DNA of 20,592 nucleotides, taken from NCBI GenBank assembly GCA_040357565.1, contig JBDODJ010000198.1. One strand, written 5' to 3'. Made by a program: the position numbers and the translations under genes. The DNA comes from Cercozoa sp. M6MM (lineage: Eukaryota > Endomyxa: Ascetosporea). This document shows, piece by piece, positions 1-10,625 of this stretch. The notes beneath the pieces were generated by a model, which was given only the letters and a program-made list of their open reading frames with translations, had not been told where the DNA came from and made no database searches. Numbering within the stretch: position 1 is the first letter of the stretch; each line of letters opens with the position of its first letter.

Positions 1-1064
1 GCGTGCACACAGGCCACTGCGCTCAGGTACATGTCTGCCGGCAGGTCTGGCGAGTTCAGCAGCAGCTCTTGCTCCAGTTCCTTGCATTCCTACCAAGGCA
101 ACTCGAAGCAACTCAACTCAAAGCAACTCAACTCAAAGTAACTCAACTCAAAGCAACTCAACTCAAAGCAACTCAACTCAAAGCAACTCAACTCAAAGCA
201 CAGCTTTCACGAGAATTGGAGGTACATCAGGTGACAACGTGAGTCCGTGTAGCTGATGGTTGTGCAGCACGCTGTAGAACACGCCGCCAGGCGCAACGTC
301 GAAACCGTGAATGACAGGCCGATGCTGCTCCGGCAGAAAGCAATGATGCATGCTGTTCTCCTGCGCTTGCTCGTACAGCGTCGTCAGAGCTCCCTATGTA
401 ACTCAAACGTAACTTCGTACGACTCAACTTAACTCAACTCAACTCAACTCAACTCAACGACTCAACTCAACTCAACTCAACTCAACGACTCAACTCAACT
501 CAAGCAACTCAACTCAAGCAACTCAAAGCAAAGCAACTCAACTCAAGCAACTCAACTCAAGCAACGCAAAGCAAAGCAACTCAAAGCACAGACTACAGTA
601 AGAAAAGGCAGTCGTTCGTGAACGTGATCGTAGTCGCAGTGCGTCCAGACTTCGTACAGCAGGCGATAGGCCTGAACTGCGTCGGCGNNNNNNNNNNNNN
701 NNNNNNNNNNNNNNNNNNNNNNNNNNNNNNNNNNNNNNNNNNNNNNNNNNNNNNNNNNNNNNNNNNNNNNNNNNNNNNNNNNNNNNNCAACTCAACTCAA
801 CTCAACTCAACTCAACTCAACTCAACTCAACTCAACTCAACTCAACTCAACTCAACTCAACTCAACTCAACTCAAATGAACTCAAATGAACTCTCATTTC
901 AACTCAAATAAACACCAGTGCTTTTGAAACACAAAGTACCAAGACTGATCGCCGGTCTTCTTGGCCAGCTGGGCGTCGCGCATCATGACATCGGTGCTGG
1001 CCACATGGCGCACATGTGCGCGACTCAGAATTTGCACACGCCTCGCTAACACTGCCCGCTGCAT
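1..1064 (-). CDS. Probable mitochondrial protein, 5' part only, unrecognised family
   Basis: Partial gene running off the left edge. Proposed exons on the minus strand are 1064-916, one that begins inside the N gap and ends at 597, 393-202 and 89-1. The start ATG (1062-1064) opens an N-terminus rich in Arg, Ala, Leu and Val with no acidic residue in its first 23 residues, which is typical of a mitochondrial presequence. Later exons read as helical protein (for example ADAVQAYRLLYEVWTHCDYD, then LTTLYEQAQENSMHHCFLPE, then ECKELEQELLLNSPDLPADM). The phases of exons 2-3 and 3-4 agree (both phase 0). The helical texture resembles pentatricopeptide or other helical-repeat organelle proteins, but I see no diagnostic motif and do not assign a function. 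All three introns are filled with (TTGAG)n on the sense strand. The N gap hides the acceptor of intron 1 and the start of exon 2. The coding nature of the exons is fairly secure; the splice sites beside the gap are not. Confidence 0.6.
100..199. repeat. CAACT / AAGCAACTCAACTC tandem array in an intron
   Basis: The array alternates AACTC pentamers with AAGC or AAAGC spacers. It lies wholly between an acceptor (RC ...TTGGTAG, exon ends at 89) and a donor (exon ends at 202) of the minus-strand gene. The transcribed sense strand therefore reads (TTGAG)n with GCTTT interruptions. Confidence 0.9.
418..589. repeat. CAACT pentamer array, second intron of the leftmost gene
   Basis: Runs of AACTC are broken by CGACTC and AAGCAACTC variants. 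They fill the 203-nt intron 394-596 of the minus-strand gene. The sense-strand motif is TTGAG. Confidence 0.9.
688..787. other. Assembly gap (100 N)
   Basis: Exactly 100 N, which suggests a scaffold gap of arbitrary length. It sits at the edge of a pure CAACT array, so the repeat probably caused the assembly break. Confidence 0.98.
788..909. repeat. Near-pure (CAACT)n array beside the gap
   Basis: More than twenty consecutive CAACT/AACTC pentamers, ending in AAATGAACTC variants. It lies in intron 1 of the minus-strand gene (sense motif TTGAG). The true array length is unknown because of the adjoining gap. Confidence 0.95.
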
Positions 1065-1301
1065 TTATAGCACAATCTTAACTCCAAAGAAGTTACTCTG
1101 GTCTCTACTAAGTGTGTCTGGACCTTGGCGATCGTTTCAATAAAATAATTAAAAACTGCATTTTGACGTCAGCGACACTTTCCACGCTGTGCTTGAGTGT
1201 GCTTTAACCTGCTTTAGCTTGTTTTTCGGTGTCAGTTGGCACTAAGTGTGTCATTCTGGTTGATCATCTGACAAGGTGAACCAGATTGTTTGGAACAAAA
1301 G
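1065..1301. promoter_or_regulatory. Divergent promoter region with a perfect CRE palindrome
   Basis: These 237 bp separate the start codons of two head-to-head genes. The palindrome TGACGTCA at 1164-1171 matches the CRE site bound by CREB/ATF-type bZIP factors. A 12-bp direct repeat, ACTAAGTGTGTC, lies at 1107-1118 and 1241-1252, one copy on each side of the palindrome. An AT-rich block (about 1139-1158) could supply core promoter elements. Function is inferred from position and motif only. Confidence 0.55.
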
Positions 1302-2207
1302 ATGGGCGCCTCTCAGTCCTCGCTGACGCCTGAGGACATTTCCGAGCTGCAAGACCCGTCGATTTCACAATGTACACTTGTTTCTGTGAGGATATTGTTT
1401 CAGCAAACAACAGAAGAAACTTTGCTTTTTAATGTGTACAGTTTCTGACGCCGAGATCAAGGCGCTGTACGAGCGCTTCAAGCGTCTCGACCGCGATGCG
1501 TCGGGACTCATCAGTTTCAACGAGTTCCACTTGATTCCGGTATGTTGATAAAACCTCAAGCTCATAAAAACTGAGGTCAGCTCTGCAGGAACTCTCGATG
1601 AACCCAGTCGGCATGCGAGTGATCGAACTGTTCGACGAACGCGAAGAGCGCGCACTCGACTTTAAGAACTTTGTAAAGAACTTTGTAAAAGCTGGTGTCT
1701 GGCGCTTTCCGGTCTGTCTTCCATTTGCTCTCGTTGCAGGTGAGTGCGCTATGGACCATGGACAGGAGAGCAGAAGCATCGCTGAAGCAGGCGTTCGCGT
1801 TCAAGTTGTACGATGTCGATGAGGACGGCTTCGTCTCGGTCGAGGACGTTGCGTCGATTCTGCGCGTACTTTCTTCTTTTTTGCCGACACTGTGACTTCC
1901 GTTTCAATGCGCTGGGAATCGAAGCTGATGTGCGGAGAGTCGATGGACGAAGGCGAGATCCTTCGCATCGCCACGGCCACAGTGGTACACTCGAGAATTG
2001 AGTTGTCTCACTTCGAGATTTGTCTGTGTGTGTCTGTGTCTGTGTCTGACGTCTGTTGCGCTGCAGAAAAGGCACGACCTCGACAAGGACGGACGTTTGT
2101 CGCGACAAGAGTTCGCCGAGGCATTGCCGACCGAAGAGTGCGCTCGATTGCTGAGCATGCGGCCACTCAAGGAGAACCTCAATTCGCATCTGCAGCCCGT
2201 CAGCTAG
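1302..2207 (+). CDS. Calcineurin B / CHP-like EF-hand protein
   Basis: Six exons: 1302-1371, 1442-1539, 1589-1672 (or -1684), 1740-1865, 1925-1984 and 2067-2207. They give 192 (or 196) aa, close to calcineurin B. The protein starts MGASQSS, an N-myristoylation-type signal (Gly2, Ser at position 7). Residues 24-84 follow the family (FSDAEIKALYERF, then IPELSMNPVGMRVIELFD). EF-hand 1 (DRDASGLISFNE, about 40-51), EF-hand 3 (DVDEDGFVSVED) and EF-hand 4 (DLDKDGRLSRQE) keep the calcium ligands at positions 1, 3 and 5. Position 12 is Asp instead of Glu in EF-hand 3. EF-hand 2 (DEREERALDFKN) has charged residues at positions 3, 5 and 6 instead of the usual D/N-x-D/N-G and has probably lost binding. 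By family knowledge it would be the regulatory subunit of the phosphatase calcineurin, or a calcineurin-homologous protein regulating Na+/H+ exchange. The short, altered C-terminus does not settle which. Confidence 0.9.
1664..1687 (+). repeat. 12-nt tandem duplication carrying a splice donor
   Basis: The unit AAGAACTTTGTA occurs twice, at 1664-1675 and 1676-1687. Each copy contains TTT|GTAA, giving two donors 12 nt apart in the same phase. The EF-hand protein could therefore gain or lose four residues (VKNF). Confidence 0.85.
2021..2048 (+). repeat. TGTCTG(TG) microsatellite in intron 5 of the EF-hand gene
   Basis: TGTCTGTGTG-type repeats just upstream of the acceptor GCTGCAG (intron 1985-2066). 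The sense strand is T/G-rich. Confidence 0.85.
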
Positions 2208-2732
2208 CGTCGTTGGTTAGTTAAGTCTCCTAGGAAACCAACTATGTAGTTTCCCTGCACTTGTCTGGGGTGAGTCACAAGAGCATGGCCGAGTCTACCG
2301 CCCACTTAGGGTAGTGTCAGCTAGCGTAGTGCTCCGCTTGGTCGAGATCAGCCGCAGCCCTTTTGTTTTATTCTGCACTCGACTGTACACGACAGTATTC
2401 GATTGGCACTGTACTCGACTGTCGTGTAAATAATACGATAGCAATGACACGATAGCAATGATGGGTTTCAATCCGTTTCCCGCCGTTTATCGATCGCGCA
2501 ACGAGTTCAGTTCGAGTTAACACTTTGGTTTAGCGTCAGCTACATTACATCCAATAGACGGACAGACAACGCGAAAACACTCGATTGGTTCGCGTCGCGA
2601 CCTGACTGGCTTTCGTAAATTGACGTCCACGCGGAAGATTTTTGAATGACAGATTTTCCAAACAGTGTCACAAAAATCTCCTCACTTCTCCATGAGCGTA
2701 GGCGAGAAGGTGCGTGTTGAGAGACATGGACG
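2208..2732. other. Intergenic spacer, EF-hand gene to LRRC9
   Basis: No coding exon is supported here. The left part should be 3' UTR and the right part the LRRC9 promoter. It contains a duplicated 12-mer GTCAGCTAGCGT (2199-2210, spanning the stop codon of the EF-hand gene, and 2316-2327), a 10-bp inverted repeat (separate entry), a doubled CGATAGCAATGA (about 2438-2461) and a CRE-like TGACGTCC at 2621-2628 close to the LRRC9 start. There is no tandem microsatellite array, in contrast to the introns. Confidence 0.6.
2386..2428. repeat. Inverted repeat / hairpin
   Basis: The arms TACACGACAG (2386-2395) and CTGTCGTGTA (2419-2428) are perfectly complementary over 10 bp with a 23-nt loop. It lies about 180 nt after the stop codon of the EF-hand gene. 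It could be a 3' end or terminator structure, or simply a palindromic protein site. Confidence 0.5.
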
Positions 2733-5700
2733 ATGATGAAGAGTGCTTCGCTTTCGAGAAGTAAATCTGGCAAGTCACGTCGCTCGTCGCAGTCGGCTCA
2801 TGCGCGAAAGCAACCCAATAGGACCGCACAACTGATGCAACGAGCGCGTCACTTAGACCTGTATGATACACAACTAGTCTTCGCTATCTTTATGCATAAA
2901 TGTATGCTGCTGCAAATTGAAAAACAGCTTCGATGTTGGTCCCCGCTTTCGAAGCGCTTGGCTTTTGAAATTTAAATCGCTCGAAACGGTAAACTTGTTA
3001 CTATTGACGAGTGTGCAGCACCTACAGTTAACGATTTCTCCGTTCATTCCTGGATTGCAAACACAGTTGCAACTCCTGCGATGCAAGTTAGAGAATGCGG
3101 ATTTGTCGTGCTTTCATCACTTGCATCGACTCAAGCGAGTATCTATCTGCGATAACAACATCACCGCACTGCCCACTGCCTTTCTTTCAAGCTGCTCTCG
3201 TTTGGAAGCGCTTGATCTCAGGTACCGACTATTAAGCCTTGCGTCTTTATATAGTTTAACTCCCCACTTGTGCAGTTGCAACAAACTCAGATCCATCAGG
3301 CCTCTTTCAAAGAACCTGCGCTCACTGCGAAATCTGTCGCTGTCGCAGAATCTCCTCACCAGCGAAATCGTGCTCGATCTGGCAGAGCTGGAGTTGCCAA
3401 AGCTCACCACTTTCGATCTGAGTGGCAACCGGCGGATACGTACTCTACTTTTAGATCCAACGAGTCGAAAAGATGGCGAAGACGCTTCATCGGACGAAGT
3501 GGATGCTTCAGTAAGCACATCGCTGGTGCGCGATCATGAGGGCAAGGCTGCTCCTGAGGTCTTGCAGCTAATTCGCGCCCTCGGACCCAATCTTCGAAGT
3601 GTCAACTTTAGTGGAACGTCTCTTGCTACATTCAACGACTTGGAAGCTCTAGCGCAACTGTCATGGATCAAGCATGTGCAATTTCGTCATCCGTGGTATC
3701 GTGATCCGCTCTTACCCTGAAACAACTGAAAGCAGTAAATTTATGCTTTACAATTGTATCGCGACATTGACAGCGCCGTACCAGCACCGTGCACTCGCTT
3801 GTACAATTATCACACGTTTGCCTTGCGACTGTTCGTGCATTTGGAGTCACTCGACGGGGTGCGTCTCGATGCGACAACGAAACTGCTCGCCCAAAGTACT
3901 TTCACGAAAAAGCAAATGTTTTACTTCATGCAAAGCAAGTTCATACGGCGGCATGTTCATTCTGCTGGCATGATTGCGTAAAATGTTTTTTCAGCGTAAG
4001 TTTACGAATGGCCAACCCTTTACGTTGCTGGTATTCAAACTTGACAGTCGCAAGATTGCCAAGCATATGGAGGAATCGACACAAAAGCGCTTGAGAAACC
4101 TGCAAGGCACAATTCGGGAAGTCGAGCGAAACCTATACGCCAGCTTTGCTGCCGGTCACACCACGTCAGACACGTTGCACAGAAAACTGTTAGACAAAAG
4201 GACGCAACTCATGCGTGAAGAAATGGTCGTCACAAGGCGAGAACTTGACTTTTTTGAGGACTTCAAGCACCTCACCGCTCTTTTCCTCGCCGAACGAAAA
4301 CAGCAACTGTCCATGTTAAAGCATGAGCTGAGATCAGGTACTGTAGAGTTGCAGGGGGTTTGTAAGTTACGAATTACTCACACTAAATTTACCCACTGCG
4401 GCAGGCGGCAACTTGCGATTCGAGGAAGCGGACTTGAACTCAAGCAGCGAAGTGGTGCCACTACAACGCTTGCTCAACGAAGGAGACGTAAGTGCCCGAA
4501 TAAAAGTCGCCGATTTCGCTCACGTTGCTGATGACGAAATCTCGCCAGATGGCACCGTCTTGGACGCCGCCAGTTTGGGAGATGAGGTCGAGATACGAAG
4601 GGTAACGTTTGTCCGAAGTCGGGTGGCGCTGCTGCGATACGAGGACGCAGTTGCTCGCATCATTTCTGAGAATGAAAAGAAGCCCGAGCGACAAAGCATG
4701 ACACCAACGGCGAGGCGGTTGTTTCTTGTGTTTGACCCACCAGCCGAGGACACCGACACGCCTTTGTCGCAGCAACACTCGCAACTGAAAGCGAGAGCAT
4801 TGGAGATGTGCGCGAAGGGCGTCGACTCGATCAAGTCGTCGAATCCGCTCGAGCTCGATTTTGAACTGCCGGCGCACGTGGCGTTGACGGATAGTCTGGT
4901 ACACGCGAATGCGGCCTTTTTGAAACACAGATTGCGTCATGTCGCGTCAAAAGGCGTGACGAAGGGCGATTCCGTGCCTATGAGAGGCTTTGCTGTGGTG
5001 TGCAAGTGCAGTTTTGTTGCCGGTAGAGTCCGCACCCTCCAGGAAGCAAGAGAACTTGGGTACCACGTAGTCGAATCCTACCAATACTGTCAATTGATAG
5101 TCCCCGGGCTCCATAGGGACCAGACGGTGAAACGATTGGCGAGCAACAATTTCATTGACGCAGTGTGCTTGAGCAAGCGTTTGACATTCCCTGCCTGTGC
5201 GTCAAAGACCACTCAACAAGAGTCAAGCATAGTGGCTCGTGATTCCGTGCATTTCTTCTCCTACTTCAATTCGGATCTGATCGTGCCTGAAGCCTTGGTG
5301 GTAGCGCAACTATGCTGTAAATTTGTTGGTGTAATTTACTTGCGGGGTGGCTGTATCCTTCCAGGAGTTTGATTGGACGTCATCGAATTCTGCCGACTCG
5401 CAGCTGGAGACGGTTTCATTCCGAGAGGTCCTGCGCTCGACAATCTCGCTACCGCGTTCGAGATTCTATCAGGCCGACTGGGACGCCATTCTAGACGTTT
5501 GCTCTTCCAACGACTACATGTTGACCACGCTTTTCGCTGGGGAACTCAAGACATCATTGCGAAAGCACGGTGTCTTGCCAAGTCAACCAAGAGATGCTGA
5601 AGACGATGACACGACAACAACGCGCCTCGACAAGAGAGCAACCACCTGTCCGAGTGCTTGGATGCTTGCACAATTTGTTTTGACATGGTAAAAGTTATAT

Positions 5701-8700
5701 CTACTCGTTGTATTTTGGGACGAACCACCGATGCATTTTCGACTGCAGGTGCCGCCATCAGTGTGCACCTATGTACGTCTTACCCGGTGACATACCAACA
5801 TGCACGCAAGTTCCTCCATTGCCTCTTGCTGCAAGCCTCAGTTTCCACAACCAATCAATTGAATCGTTGCGTCAGCTGGAGAACATCGAAGGCTGGGTGC
5901 ACACACGCCGTTTGTGCGTTAGCTTCAATCGATTCACTCAACTTGAGAAGTTGTTCAACGAAATGTGCGAAGTTGGAGCGACGAATGTGGAGACGCTCGA
6001 TGCGTCGCACAATCTGATTTCTTTGGGGTCAGGACCAAAGAGTCCAGCAAAGTCGCTTTCGTTACCAAAGCTGCGATCTCTGAACCTCGACTTCAATCGC
6101 TTTGGGACACTGAAAGACCTGTTGCAACTCTGTTCGCTCCTTCGATTGCGAGCGCCAAAGCTTGAGGCTTTGTCACTTCGTTACAACAGATTCTCGGTAC
6201 ACAAGCAGTATGAGCTGAGCTCTTTCTGTAATCAAATTCCCGGTATCATTCGCTGCGTAAAACAGAGAGACGACGAAAGAGTGGAGAAAACTTTGGCACA
6301 GATGATTCCTTCATTGGTTAAGATCAATGAGATTGATGCCGAAACACTGCGCCAATCGCAGCAAATGCGCGAGTTAGGAACACAAACAATGCTGTCACGT
6401 GTCCTCGGCGCTGCTGTGTTTGAGTATAGCACAAAAGAGTTGGTTCAAAGCGCACGCGAGCAGTCGTTGACCAGCAGCAATCCACCGTCGATAGCAAGCA
6501 ACGAAATCGTGACGAGTTCTTCCTCTTCTGAAATGCAGTTGCGCAAGCTGTCACAGATATGTTCGCTGAACGTGGACGGGTGGAGTTTGCAACAGTCGCA
6601 CCAACAAACAACAGTTCCGCTCTTGGAAGCACTGCCGCTGCTGCAAATGAAAGGCTTGCGGTCTCTCAGTTGCTGTGACAATGGCATCATCGATGTTTCA
6701 CCTTTGGCACAGCTGACGCAGCTGGAAGAACTGTCGCTTGAAAGAAACGAAATTTCAGACATTTCATCGCTTGCAAATTTGACGCAACTGCAGCGTGTCG
6801 AGTTATCGCACAACAGACTTACGTACCTTCCGCTTGATGTGCTCGAAGCTTGGGCCGACACATTGACAATGCTGTAAGCATTTAATACTCTCACACAGTC
6901 TGTGATACACGACAAAAAGTGCGCCATTCTTCCGGTACATGTTGTGCAGGTCAGTTGAACATAATCGCATCGACGATAAGGCACTTAAAGTGTTTGGATC
7001 GCCGACAAGTGAACGCAAGGATATTATGACATTTATAGAGGTGAATTCTACGGCTCTTTTTTGGTTTCCGCGGGCTTTGGCCTTCGGTGAGTGCAGTTAC
7101 TCTGTTGAAGTTATTTTACGTCTCCGCGTTTCAACAGCCGCACCGAGAAGAAGTGCCGCAATGCGTGTCGATGCGAGTCCTCCAGGAGTTGTATATCTCA
7201 GGAAACAACATTCGCGAGCAGATTTCGTTTTTGCGCTTGAGCGGCTCGCAGCAGCTCATAATTCTCGACACTGCACAGAACGACGAAATGCACAACAGGT
7301 CACAATGGCGTGAGTTTTGCGCATACCATCTGCCTCACGTTCATGTCTTGGACGGAGTCCCCGTTTCGCCAGAGGAACGTGTTTCTGCTCAGAAACGATA
7401 CCATGGTATCTCACACACCTCACTTGAAACTTAGGTTACCGAAAAACTGTGAGCACAGGTCGCTTGTCGCGAGAGTATCTGCAGTGCTACCTCCCGTCGG
7501 CAACGCCTTTGCACGAGATTCAAAAACTAAGCTTGTGCCAGCAAGAGGTAAAAATACTCGACAGGCATTGATTGACTTGCAATAAATTCGCTGTATCCAG
7601 TTGAAAATTCTCGACACAAATGCTCTTTTGCCGTCGCATTTCACATCGCTGACGGAGTTGGACTTGAGCAGCAACAAACTGCGCTGTATCGATGTCCCGC
7701 TGTTGCAACTTCGCTCGCTTCGAACGCTCTGTCTGCGCGGCAATGAGATTACAGCAGTGGCTGACGATCATAGTTTAAGCGAACTCGGTAAACTGACTGC
7801 ACGATGTTGTTCACATTTCGAAGTGATATGAGGTGTTCGTTGACCAGTACATCTACGCAAACTGGACCTGTCTGGCAACCAAGTATCTTGTCTAACGGAG
7901 CTACAGTTGGACAACTGCTCACACCTGGTACGAACCTCAGTCACGTGTAATCTGCACGATCTATGACGGACAATATACCCCCCCCATACGATAAAACAGG
8001 AAGAACTCGACGTCAGCAACAATCAGCTGCAAAAAGTCAAAGAGTTTTGCCACGCGCATGCTCGTGCGGTATAATGCACGTACAGTACAATTAAACAAGA
8101 CCTTATTGCACGTGGTATCTTTCTTTTGTAGTGTCACGGTTTACCGAGGTTACAGCACTTGGATCTCTCGGGGAATCGAATTTCGGTGATTGAAGCGGCA
8201 GCACTGTCACCTTCCCGAGTGCCGCGACTGAGTTCGCTGTGCTTGCGTGCAAATCGCTTGCGGCACTTGGTAGTTATGTCTGCAGTGACTACAGCAAATC
8301 ATCTTCTTTGGGTTCATTTTGATGCGGTAGGAGTGTTTCGTAGGAGTGTTTCGCGATGGCCTCGCAAGTGCACGTGCTAGATGTGGCACAGAACAGAATA
8401 TCGGACACTTCGCAACTCGGATTCTTGTGCCAGAGTATATTGGAGTTTTATCGCTGCATGACTATGGAAGGGCTAACTTGTGTGTCTACAGTGGTAAATT
8501 GCACGCATTTGAACATGCAAGGAAATCCAATTCGAAGGCGACGAGGCTTCCGATTGTCTGTGTTGCTACGTCTGCGATCCCTATTGGTGCTCGACGAAGT
8601 CAACGTTCTTCCAGTACACGATCTTTCCCATTGCAGAAGCTGCTCCAACTTCACACGCTTACGATACGCCTGTGCGAAGGAAGAGCGCGCAAAGGCAGAC

Positions 8701-9826
8701 TACAGCCATCAGCAAATCACCGTGCCGGCTGAGATAGCGAAACGAACGACATTGCTCAACGCTGATAGCGACAGTGCTTGTGCCCAACACGAAACCCTAC
8801 GAGTATCGACACGAACGTTGCACACCAGTCGCGACGCAGCCATTAATCCTGACAAAACCGACGCTGGCAGCAAGAAGCAACGAAATGCAACTGTTTCTCC
8901 AACACACCAACGAAGCCGCTCACTCCCGGTCTCCGATAGCCGGTGAGTTTCCTAACTTAAAACTGATTGTTCCGGTCTACTGTGATGTTGTTGAACTCAA
9001 CTCGATCTTTGAGTGAGTAAACTTAGAACCGAGTTGTCGCTTACTTCGATGTCGCTAGGCGTCGGCAACAGCACCAATAACAGCAGCGCACACGATGCTT
9101 TAGATGAAGCCTATTCAAAGGCCAATCCGAAACGATCCAAAATCGGCTGCTTGCGCAAGCGAAAAATGCCGTACGTAATGTCTAAGTTTAGCTACTTCAG
9201 CTGAAGATAAACTATCATGCAATTCGCTGTAAATTTGCATTTACCGTGCGTTTTGTTTATCCCAGGAGACAAATGATGCGGCGACCAAGCTTCACCCTGT
9301 CGCAACAATCTTCTCTGGCGACACTTGACTTCACCGGTGATCATGACAAGACTGTAGCTGAAGAGCCTTCAAGCACACCGACAACGAGCAACAAAGACAA
9401 CGAAAACACCAGCACACTCCAAAAGGTGCAAACTCGCTGTACTGTATAAACTGTACTTGCAGTTTCGTGAAGATGCACTTGCACAGGGAAGTGCAAGCCC
9501 AGTGTATAGCGACAAAGCGTACGAGGCCGATGAAGACGAAAACGCATGCGTTGCTGAAAGTTTTGCACCAGGCGTGTCGCCGCTGCTAGAGGATGTCACC
9601 TGCGAAGCTGACGCACTGCTGCGACAACTTCACTCGCGCAAACGGCCAACATACATCGTATGTTGACTGTGTTGACACGAACAGCAGTGTCGCAGCTTAG
9701 ATTTGAAAGTGTTTGCAGCGAGCTCAAGGACACAAGGCTCCTTTGTCGCCGCAAAGACGTCAACGTCGCTCATTTCTGTTGCGTCAGCGGCACAATCTCG
9801 CCCCTGCACAACTGCGACACGATGAG

Positions 9827-9876
<50 letters not shown>

Positions 9877-9886
9877 NNNNNNNNNN

Positions 9887-9938
<52 letters not shown>

Positions 9939-10418
9939 GACGACATACGGTAGGCCTTCAATGAACGCATTCGAAAGGCGATGCACTCGCTTGAGGCACT
10001 CTCACTCCCGCGCATGCAGCACTCGCAGCCGACGCAGCAGTCACCTCTGATGCGACCTGGCAGTGGCAATAGGTACTGTGGCATTGGTGATACCTGCAGT
10101 AAACCTTCTATATCAAATGCGTGTGATCGCTACAGTGTGAAGCCTCAGAATCGCTCTCGTCCGGGAAGCTCGAGCTCGAGGCACACGCACTCGACACTGT
10201 CAGCGGTGCGACGCAACCGACGCGGCCCGACCACACGGCACCGCAAGCGCGCCGCCATTGTCGCTTCTGTTGTACTCTGCCACTCTTGTACTCTTAGTGA
10301 TCCTTGGCCGACCCTGAAATACTCTCGGGCGTGTTCTCCATTAGGCCCACGCGTCTGCACAGCACCAGGGACGCTTCGTGTCAGGCATGAAACTGTCTCG
10401 CCATATCGGCACACTTGA
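2733..10418 (+). CDS. LRRC9: LRRC9 orthologue, large leucine-rich-repeat ciliary protein
   Basis: Twenty-three exons: 2733-2860, 2928-3221, 3276-3695, 3774-3954, 3995-4337, 4405-5300, 5365-5687, 5749-6873, 6950-7040, 7138-7405, 7459-7547, 7601-7787, 7848-7927, 8000-8068, 8132-8269, 8344-8434, 8492-8942, 9027-9170, 9266-9425, 9463-9657, 9719-9826, 9954-10072 and 10136-10418. Total 6183 nt, in frame, about 2060 aa. LRR blocks lie near residues 45-300, 870-1350 and 1386-1620, each closed by an LRR cap (LFVHLESLDGV; FCAYHLPHVHVLDGVPVSP). Between blocks, stretches align from memory with vertebrate LRRC9: GGNLRFEEAD, RRLFLVFDP, DLIVPEALVEF, LYISGNNIREQ. This argues for orthology over a generic LRR protein. 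The role is inferred to be scaffolding in cilia or flagella. The last ~440 residues are Ser/Arg/Gln-rich, without LRRs, and make the protein much longer than the ~1450-aa human one. Start ATG 2733 is followed at once by another Met. The exact C-terminus is less certain. Confidence 0.9.
8328..8353 (+). repeat. 13-nt tandem duplication spanning an LRRC9 acceptor
   Basis: TAGGAGTGTTTCG occurs twice (8328-8340 and 8341-8353). Each copy starts with a TAG acceptor. Because the unit is 13 nt, only the second TAG (8341-8343) keeps the LRR frame (ECFAMASQVHVLDV). Use of the first would shift the frame. Confidence 0.8.
9831..9934 (+). repeat. (CT)n microsatellite with an internal 10-N gap, LRRC9 intron 21
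   Basis: A pure CT run lies right after the donor GAG|GTAC (9827). It is interrupted by N at 9877-9886 and ends 19 nt before the acceptor CGGTAG (9953). Removing the intron joins RHDE to AFNERIRKAMHSLEAL in phase 0. Array length is uncertain because of the N. Confidence 0.95.
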
Positions 10419-10625
10419 ACGAGAGTAATGTCCCAGTTGAGAGATGTAAATTTACACAGTAAACTTATTTGGCTCATCTGCACGAGAACTGAGCGCGGAA
10501 AGATGCGTTAAACATTATCCTCGTGATTTCCGCAATCGATTTGGCCGTCGCGTATTTTGTGCACGCAACACTTATTCACGTACAGCTAGCACAGCAAAAA
10601 CTAAAAACAGTGTCCGTCTGATGGA

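Noticed and set aside
788-909. Satellite or centromeric DNA
   Set aside because: The arrays are short and bounded by splice sites of coding exons; they are better explained as intron repeats.
2971-3030. Possible 30-nt intron in LRRC9 (GTAAACTTG...GTGCAG)
   Set aside because: It is in frame and stop-free, shorter than any other intron in the window (37 nt minimum), and reading through gives an acceptable LRR sequence; left as exon but not excluded.
5658-5700. RING-like string CTICFD
   Set aside because: It is in a different frame from the LRRC9 exon ending at 5687, runs into its intron, and no further RING cysteines or histidines follow in spacing.
2733-8942. LRR immune receptor or RNI-type protein
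   Set aside because: No signal peptide, transmembrane segment, NB-ARC, TIR or kinase domain; inter-LRR blocks and LRR caps match LRRC9.
9685-9826. Alternative LRRC9 exon frame reading QCRSLDLKVFAAS
   Set aside because: It ends in a stop before the next donor. Using the acceptor at 9718 gives RAQGHKAPLSPQRRQRRSF, which joins both neighbours in phase 0.
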